The notes under the pieces: model-generated
Told to the model about the DNA's origin: nothing
Databases searched by the model: none
Seen by the model: the letters and a program-made list of their open reading frames with translations, nothing else
Shown here: positions 58,499-64,000 of the stretch, piece by piece
Layout of the letters: the number at the start of each line of letters is the position of its first letter
Position numbering within the stretch: position 1 is the stretch's first letter
Program-made: the position numbers and the translations under genes
Source: Apostichopus japonicus
Taxonomy: Eukaryota > Echinodermata > Holothuroidea > Aspidochirotida > Stichopodidae
DNA: 64,000 bases
Reading direction: 5' to 3'
NCBI RefSeq assembly: GCF_037975245.1
Contig: NC_092581.1
Location: 20,794,303 to 20,858,302 of the forward strand

Positions 58499-58608
58499 AC
58501 ATATAAATGAAAATCGTATTGAGTTGGAAAATCTAGAACAATGAAAAAACTTTCAGCCTCCACCGGGATTCGAACCACGGGACTTCCGCTCTGTACGCGG
58601 ACACAGAC

Positions 58609-58612
<4 letters not shown>
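58499..58612 (-). mobile_element. Partial tRNA-SINE (family 1)
   Basis: On the minus strand: B box GGTTCGAATCC (58566-58576), body TTTTTTCATTGTTCTAGATTT and CCAACTCAATACGATTTTC. The head stops at TCCGCGTACAGAGCGGA, where the (TA)n tail of the neighbouring copy begins. Confidence 0.8.

Positions 58613-58662
<50 letters not shown>
58611..58662. repeat. (TA)n microsatellite, SINE tail
   Basis: TA tail of the next minus-strand SINE copy. Confidence 0.95.
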
Positions 58663-58666
<4 letters not shown>

Positions 58667-58925
58667 AAAACCGTTATGAGTTGGAAAATCAAGAACAGTG
58701 AAAAGACTTTAAGCCTCCACCGGGATTCGAACCACGGGCCTTCCGCTCTGTACGCGGACACCCTAACCACTAGGCTATGGACGCTGATTGTATGTCCAGA
58801 GGTTCGAAACCGGTGAGGAAGGTCGTTATTCCACTGTAGGCGTTGTCACCTGTATCGAACAATACTAGTTCTGTTTTTGGTGAAATATTTTGCCTTACTC
58901 TAGAGATCAAACATGATGTACGGCT
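58663..58925 (-). mobile_element. Best-preserved tRNA-SINE (family 1)
   Basis: Minus strand: a 5' segment of about 130 bases, then a tRNA-like head (58717-58783) with perfect A box TAGCCTAGTGG (58767-58777) and B box GGTTCGAATCC (58723-58733). A 5-bp anticodon-type stem TCCGC/GCGGA with a 7-base loop GTACAGA lies between. The body has TTTTCACTGTTCTTGATTTT and CCAACTCATAACGG, followed by (TA)n. The 5' segment matches 6181-6316. An acceptor stem and CCA-proximal pairing are missing, so it is a SINE head, not a tRNA gene. Confidence 0.82.
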
Positions 58926-58929
58926 GCTA

Positions 58930-59039
<110 letters not shown>

Positions 59040-59584
59040 GGAGTTCTTTCTTTGAAATCCATTCTCTTTAGTTATAATAATTGGTGGTTGTTGCAAACAG
59101 TAATTGAGTAACACAATTTACATTGTTAAATATACTAGCAGTAGAATTGAGAGTATTTCTATTGTACTATACTAGCAAAAAACCTTACTTTTTTTTTTTA
59201 AAAATTAAATTTTGTTTTACTTTTTCTCCATGGGTATTATCATACACTTAATAACAATTAAGTATGTTTTAAGGTGTCAATGGCTTAAGTCAGGTGGGAA
59301 TTATCCTGACCGTGAATGATTATAAATGGACTCTTGCTGCTGAGAACATATAACGCAAACATTTCCAAGGTTGCATAGATCGATTTTATTTCATTCAGAC
59401 TTACTATCATCGCGATTTACATATCTAAAAGGTCTGTCTGGTAAAGTTAAAACAGTAAAATATATTCACGGTGGTACTGTGTAGATGATAACCAGGTAGA
59501 TTTATGAACCGTTATGCACGTAACTTTTTGAAAACAGAACTAGCAGCCATAAGAAATATGATTTTATTTCTTGTTTTCTTGTAG

Positions 59585-59707
59585 CAACTTGTTCCTCGGC
59601 ACAGTTTCAGTGTGATGATGGCTCATGCATACCAGATTACTGGCTTTGTGATGGAATTATCGACTGTACAGGAGATGAGGACGAGAACGGAGAAAACTGT
59701 CAAACAA
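59585..59707 (+). CDS. LDLa exon, locus 2 (copy of LDLa2)
   Basis: A 123-base exon between TTCTTGTAG and GTAAGC, phase 1-1. Intact, with [10 protein letters not shown]. Near-copy of 55790 with its upstream intron (59040-59584), which was duplicated locally. Confidence 0.92.
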
Positions 59708-60256
59708 GTAAGCTTTCCACTCGTTGATTTAATTACTTTTCACATTGAACAACTCCATGACAAAGATGGTATTTATAGATAGATGACACGCCCAATGAAA
59801 CCTAAATAACGGTGAATATTATTAAGGACAATTTTATTGCGATTTAACAGAAATGTCAGAAATGAGGTTTATCGTTAAGTTACATATGTTATTTAATAGA
59901 AATGGATGGCCCGGTACGAAATCGATGAACATTATTGAAATAAGATCATTTCTACTTTCTTATTCGTGTGCTTCCTTTAAATTTCAATGTTCACGATTTG
60001 TTCAATATACATTTGTCGAAAGAACATTATATCTTATGAGATGGTATTTCTCAGTATGAATATTATTTTGTGTTATTAATAATGTAATTATAATATCTGA
60101 TGCGGTTTATCATTATGTGTATTATGTGAATTGTTTCTCGTCTGGTTGAGTTATTTAACGGAAAAGAACGTAAGAGTGAATTTAATTCAGCGCTTCAAGT
60201 AAAAATGAAAAAGAAAACCAAGATGTCCCAAGGTCTTATAATTCTGTTTATATCTG
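59708..60256. other. Intron, no further exon seen
   Basis: The first 150 bases resemble the sequence after the LDLa2 exon (7864-8010). The rest is AT-rich without recognised features. Confidence 0.5.
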
Positions 60257-60324
60257 TTGCCCTACCCGCATTATTAATGTGATGGGCTACAAGATTGCAC
60301 AGATTATGACGATGAAAGTGACTG
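60257..60324 (+). pseudogene. LDLa exon relic
   Basis: A fragment reading Cys-Asp-Gly-Leu-Gln-Asp-Cys and Asp-Asp-Glu-Ser-Asp-Cys, with a TAA just before it, no acceptor and no donor. It occupies the place of LDLa18 before the terminal protease. Confidence 0.65.
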
Positions 60325-60689
60325 TCGAACTACAATCTTCTTTAAAGCATACCCTCATTGAAGTAAAACACATGGTCCTATTGATTTTGCTAAATTTTAT
60401 AAAATACCTCATGAATGCAGGTGATTAAGGTATCATTTGTCAAGGTTATTTGAAATATTGTCAATTCAAAATGGTTTGGTGTGTGTGTTGCATGTTCTTA
60501 ATAGGAAAATACTGTAATATTGTACAGTAATCAATATGTCTTAGAAAATTGAAGGTACTTGTTAAAATAATCTAGAATTAAGCTTCATTTGATAAACAAA
60601 ATACTCTTTCATCCAAAGCGCGAAAACCCGTTATGTGGGTTGGGTAATTGTATAAAAGCCGTTAGGAAGCGTTCATTTGATATAAGATT

Positions 60690-60815
60690 TGGTTCGCATG
60701 GTATCACAAGCGCAGCAGATGATGGCTTTTGTTACTATCGCGAAAACTCGGGTACGAATCGTGGTGGAGGCTGACAGATTGTTCATACTTTCCGAATATC
60801 TTATTTACTACGAAG
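60690..60815 (+). mobile_element. Decayed tRNA-SINE remnant (family 1)
   Basis: GGGTACGAATCGTGGTGGAGGC resembles the B-box side of the family 1 head, followed by CTGACAGATTGTTCATACTTT, a diverged body. It lies just before the protease exon. Confidence 0.55.
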
Positions 60816-60865
60816 TTCATTAGGCCATTCACACACGGGCATTTTTTTTTTTTTGTGGCATACAG

Positions 60866-61028
60866 GATGTGGTGAAAGACCGCTGTTTTTGTCCCGTATC
60901 GTTGGTGGTATTTCGGCTCAACCTGGAGCATGGCCATGGCAAGTTAGCATTCGGTATGACTTGGGATGGCATTTATGCGGTGGAACTCTTCTGAATAAAC
61001 GATGGGTGCTAAGCGCAGCTCACTGTTT
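60866..61028 (+). CDS. Protease C-type exon 1, locus 2: RIVGG and catalytic His
   Basis: A 163-base exon between CATACAG and GTAAGT, phase 1 to 2. Gly-Cys-Gly linker, Leu-Ser-Arg|Ile-Val-Gly-Gly, Trp-Pro-Trp-Gln-Val, Leu-Cys-Gly-Gly-Thr-Leu and His57 in Ser-Ala-Ala-His-Cys. It is six codons shorter than the 36566 exon in the loop before Cys42. Exons 2-4 are not found in the rest of the window; they lie beyond it or are lost. Confidence 0.92.
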
Positions 61029-61500
61029 GTAAGTGAAATAATGAGCCTTTGATATGATACAAATGCAAAGTTTATATTAGTTAGTTAATAGTTTCATAGA
61101 CCAGCTGTTGAATAATTCAAACAAATATTTTACATTATATATTATTTCTTTCAATGGCAGAGCGGGCGATGAACAATTGAAGTTTCTACTTTAATTTACA
61201 CACTATTTACCACTAAATAACAGCAGTGTATCAACATCATGATATCTGAAAATTCACATAGATTTTCGCACGTAGCCAATCCAATTACACGATTGGACAT
61301 TCCGATCTCGACACATCCGTCCTTCAGTCTTTCAGGAGACAATTGTTTATTTTATATCCTTCCTTGTACAACTTATTATATGTAATTTGCAGTAAGCTTT
61401 TTACAGGAATCAGCACCTTCTGCAAAATATGGAAATATGGGTTTTTTTTATGGTAAAATGTAAAAATGAGTTGTGGCATTTGTTGAGACTATGGCTACTG
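61029..61500. other. Intron before the retroelement
   Basis: No exon or repeat recognised. The retroelement's downstream LTR could start here, but no pair of LTR ends was identified. Confidence 0.45.
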
Positions 61501-61504
61501 TCGG

Positions 61505-62382
61505 TTACGGCCAATATGGATGTACATAGTAGACTCCATCGTCATAACAACTAGCTGTGGTGTTGTGTGAAAAGATATGATGTAAGAACAAAACAAAATA
61601 ATCCAATCCTCGAACTGTGTAATCAAAGATGAGATCAAATGGACTATATCCAAGATACTCCTGTATATACTGACTCTCGAGCAGCGAACAAAACATACCT
61701 TCGTCCCAATCTTTTCAACTTTCGTAGCAATATGCTTTAATAATATTCTTAAAAGTTTGATGAAATCTCCTTATAGCCCCTTGACTCGCTGGGTGATAGG
61801 CACTAGATATAACTTGTTCAATATTTACTTGATACAAAGCTTGTTGAAACACTTTTGAAGTAAAATTTGAACTTTGATCAGGTTGAACTATTTTTGGTAA
61901 ACCAACCAGTGTAAAGAATTTAAGCAAAGATTTGCAAATAGTCCTGGTCTTAATATTCCTGAGAGGGATAGCTTCAGGAAACCGGGTAGAAGTGCACAAT
62001 TGTTAACAAATACTGATACCCAGATTCTTTCTTTGGTAAAGGACCAATGCAATCGATAATTTCTCTACTAAAAGGCTCAGCAAAGGCTGATATTGGTTTC
62101 AGTGGTGCCAATGGAATTTATTTTATTCGGCTTCCCTACCATTTGACATATATAACATGTTTTACCAAAAACAGCAACCTCTTTTCTAATTTTTGGCCAG
62201 TAAAAGTGATTCAAAATACGCTGGTATATCTTATTGACCCCCAAATGAACAGAAAAGAATAACACTCCTATAAACTTTAGGAACAACCACTTGATGTTAG
62301 AACCTCCATTCGTCGCAAGAGGACACATCAAGAGGTCTACATTTTTTTTTTCATTAAGATCCCCTCTTTTAAGTGAAACCAA
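61505..62382 (-). pseudogene. Ty3/Gypsy-type integrase, broken
   Basis: Minus strand, from high to low coordinates: an HHCC zinc-binding segment (62077-62382, with His-Leu-Gly, Asn-His-Phe, Cys-Tyr-Ile-Cys); then the catalytic core with a first Asp in Ile-Asp-Cys-Ile-Gly-Pro near 62055; a frameshift near 61990; a second Asp in Pro-Asp-Gln-Ser-Ser-Asn-Phe; and Ala-Tyr-His-Pro. The third catalytic residue, a Glu in the family, lies in a stretch reading Ala-Ile-Arg-Arg-Phe-His, so it appears lost. A C-terminal part with Pro-Phe-Asp-Leu-Ile-Phe continues in another frame to about 61505. Not functional. Confidence 0.85.
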
Positions 62383-63000
62383 ACCGGGACATATACTGCT
62401 TCGTTTTCAGTTATACGCTCTTAATTAGCGACGAGATTTTGGGTCTTTCCCCTGCTATTTGAATTGCGGTTCTTTTGAGAGAGAATTAGACAATAAGTCA
62501 AAATGACGTGGTAACCCAATCTTGGACTCTTTAGTAGGAACATACTGCAGCTGTTCTTGATCCCCACCTTCTGGTGTCGGAATTAAAGGACCAGACAAGA
62601 TCATCATCAAGGAAACCCATAAAACTTTTTGGTAAACCAAATAATACCTCGGAAAACCTTTTTTTGTTTTGTAGTTTCTTGAAAGACTCCTTACTTTAGA
62701 GTAAAGTCTCTTTAGCGAGACAAGCATGATAATTTTTAGAAACTTCTACAAATTTTTGGGACAAAGCTCGAGTCACGGCACCTGCAGGGAAGATATTTGG
62801 AATTTCTTTTGTAACTGCCATGTGCTATCAGAAGCTCTCGGCTTGTCAAAAACAATTAGTCTGGCTACTACTTATCACCTATACGTCATTACCTAAAGAA
62901 ACGACACACCCCTTTACAGGACGTTAAGGTTTAACACCACTGTTACCACTACTGACACTATATCGGATTCCAGATAAATCTAATGAAGGGGTACTGGAAT
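62383..63000 (-). pseudogene. Retroelement region between protease and integrase; reverse transcriptase missing
   Basis: Only about 600 bases separate the protease from the integrase, against well over a kilobase needed for reverse transcriptase and RNase H. A frame with Val-Thr-Lys-Glu-Ile-Pro-Asn-Ile-Phe-Pro (about 62760-62825) looks like the post-protease linker. No polymerase motif such as Tyr-x-Asp-Asp was recognised. Confidence 0.6.
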
Positions 63001-63125
63001 AAATGTACACCCTACACCCTTCATTAAAACATTTGAATTGGCTGACGTTTGCTCAGAAAATGACAAAATGCCTCCCAAAAGTAAGGACTGATCTGCCCCA
63101 GTATCACGAGAAACTGTAATGTCAA
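63000..63125 (-). pseudogene. Retropepsin-type protease fragment
   Basis: Minus-strand frame with the active-site motif Asp-Thr-Gly-Ala-Asp-Gln-Ser at about 63105-63085, preceded by Asp-Ile-Thr-Val-Ser-Arg. It is the aspartic protease of the same element, with the conserved Asp present but the surrounding polyprotein frame interrupted. Confidence 0.82.
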
Positions 63126-63299
63126 CAGGGGTTGAATGTGATCCCTCAAGAGATACAAACCATCTGAAACAAAAGGTAAATACAACTTTTCAGTTTCGTC
63201 AGTTTCAGGTTTTAATACTTTCAATGTAGTCAGGGTAGGTGTTTGCAGACTTATCAATGCACTGGAATAGATTTCTGTTTCTCTATCTCGTGCCATTTT

Positions 63300-64000
63300 G
63301 TTTGCCAATTTAAACAATTGCTAATTAGGTGACCAGTCTTGCGACAATAGCCGCAAGTAGGTGAATTAAAATCGACCCTACTGAAATTGACATGGTCGAG
63401 TTTATAGCGACTTGAATCTGGAGTTGGTTTATTTCCAGTACCAGATGATTGACGAACAGAATCAGTAACACTGATATTTGAAGAACCTTTGAATTGTTAT
63501 CTATTCCTATTGAACGTGTGTGTGAGACAATAGCCGTAAGCCATTTAGAAGCCTTCGACAAGTCAACACATTGATGTACGTCAATTTAAATTTTAATATC
63601 ATTACTAACAAATGTTGTTAACTCTTCTACCAAGATAAGTTGTCTTGAATCTTTAATTTCTTTAACGCCCTTCGAAATACACCACCGGTTGAAAAGGTTT
63701 CGGACAAATTCAACATAAGCCTCATTTTCTTGTTTTCGACGGTCTCGAAATTTCTGCCTGTAGGCTTAAGGTACTAACTCATAAACATCCAGAATTACTT
63801 TCATTGCGATATCGTTGTTGCAGTTGTCTGCAACTGACTACGCAGCATAACCTTCTTGTGCCTTGCCAACAAACGAATTTTGAAGAAGAAATGCCCACTT
63901 TTCCTTTGGCCACTTTAAATTGTGTGCCTAACTTCTCAAATATGACAGAAGACATTGTTTACCTCACTTTCCTGGAATCAAGGGACCAGAGACAATGCTT
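63300..64000 (-). pseudogene. Gag region with CCHC zinc knuckle, interrupted, running off the edge
   Basis: Minus strand: a gag-like frame (about 63580-63990) with Lys-Ala-Gln-Glu-Gly-Tyr, Tyr-Glu-Leu-Val-Pro, Tyr-Arg-Gln-Lys-Phe and Phe-Asn-Arg-Trp-Cys has at least two in-frame stops. Downstream, a perfect Cys-x2-Cys-x4-His-x4-Cys knuckle lies at 63314-63355. The order gag, protease, integrase on the minus strand fits Ty3/Gypsy. The 5' LTR would be beyond the window. Confidence 0.8.

Noticed and set aside
62455-62727. A 90-codon minus-strand gene
   Set aside because: Lies in the retroelement remnant between protease and integrase and shows no recognisable domain.

Overview
The window looks like genomic DNA of a marine invertebrate animal, most likely a deuterostome and possibly an echinoderm. 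Evidence: short coding exons with GT/AG borders in long AT-rich introns, extracellular modules (CCP/sushi, LDLa, CUB, Frizzled CRD, trypsin-fold protease), tRNA-derived SINEs, a hAT-like MITE, Ty3/Gypsy-type remnants and very many (TA)n arrays. The exact taxon cannot be read from the sequence. There are no bacterial features.

Layout. Bases 180-38720 hold what I read as one plus-strand gene, entering from the left edge and ending at a stop at 38720. About 2,400 codons can be placed, in this order: 4 CCP; 5 LDLa; protease A; Frizzled; CUB; 4 LDLa; CUB; LDLa; (about 5.8 kb non-coding); 3 LDLa; protease B; Frizzled; CUB; 3 LDLa; CUB; 2 LDLa; protease C and stop. Every module is bounded by phase-1 introns, so modules can be gained, lost or skipped without breaking the frame. 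Proteases A and B do not end in a stop; their last exon splices on in phase 1. The predicted product is therefore a three-protease polyprotein, in general plan like polyserases or ovochymases but with different modules.

Bases 38721-40954 look intergenic, with a 38-bp tandem repeat in the likely 3' UTR. From 40955 a second, decayed set follows: LDLa, a copy of the 5-kb non-coding block, 3 LDLa (one with a stop codon), protease (Asp194 changed to Val), Frizzled (16-bp deletion), CUB, 2 LDLa, CUB, LDLa (frameshift), 2 LDLa, and the first exon of a protease-C-type domain at 60866-61028. The intron after it contains a broken Ty3/Gypsy element on the minus strand that runs off the right edge.

History. 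The protease-Frizzled-CUB block occurs three times (9.7-14.1, 27.4-31.7 and 50.2-54.2 kb). The second and third copies also share the upstream 5-kb non-coding block (20.4-25.4 and 41.7-47.6 kb). An old SINE lies in the same protease intron in all three copies. A solo-LTR-like insertion (46041-47136) is present in only one of two duplicate blocks, and a younger SINE (55.1-55.5 kb) has an empty counterpart site near 59.33 kb. By family knowledge such proteins are secreted or surface zymogens acting in immune, clotting, fertilisation or matrix proteolysis; which applies here is not decided by the sequence.
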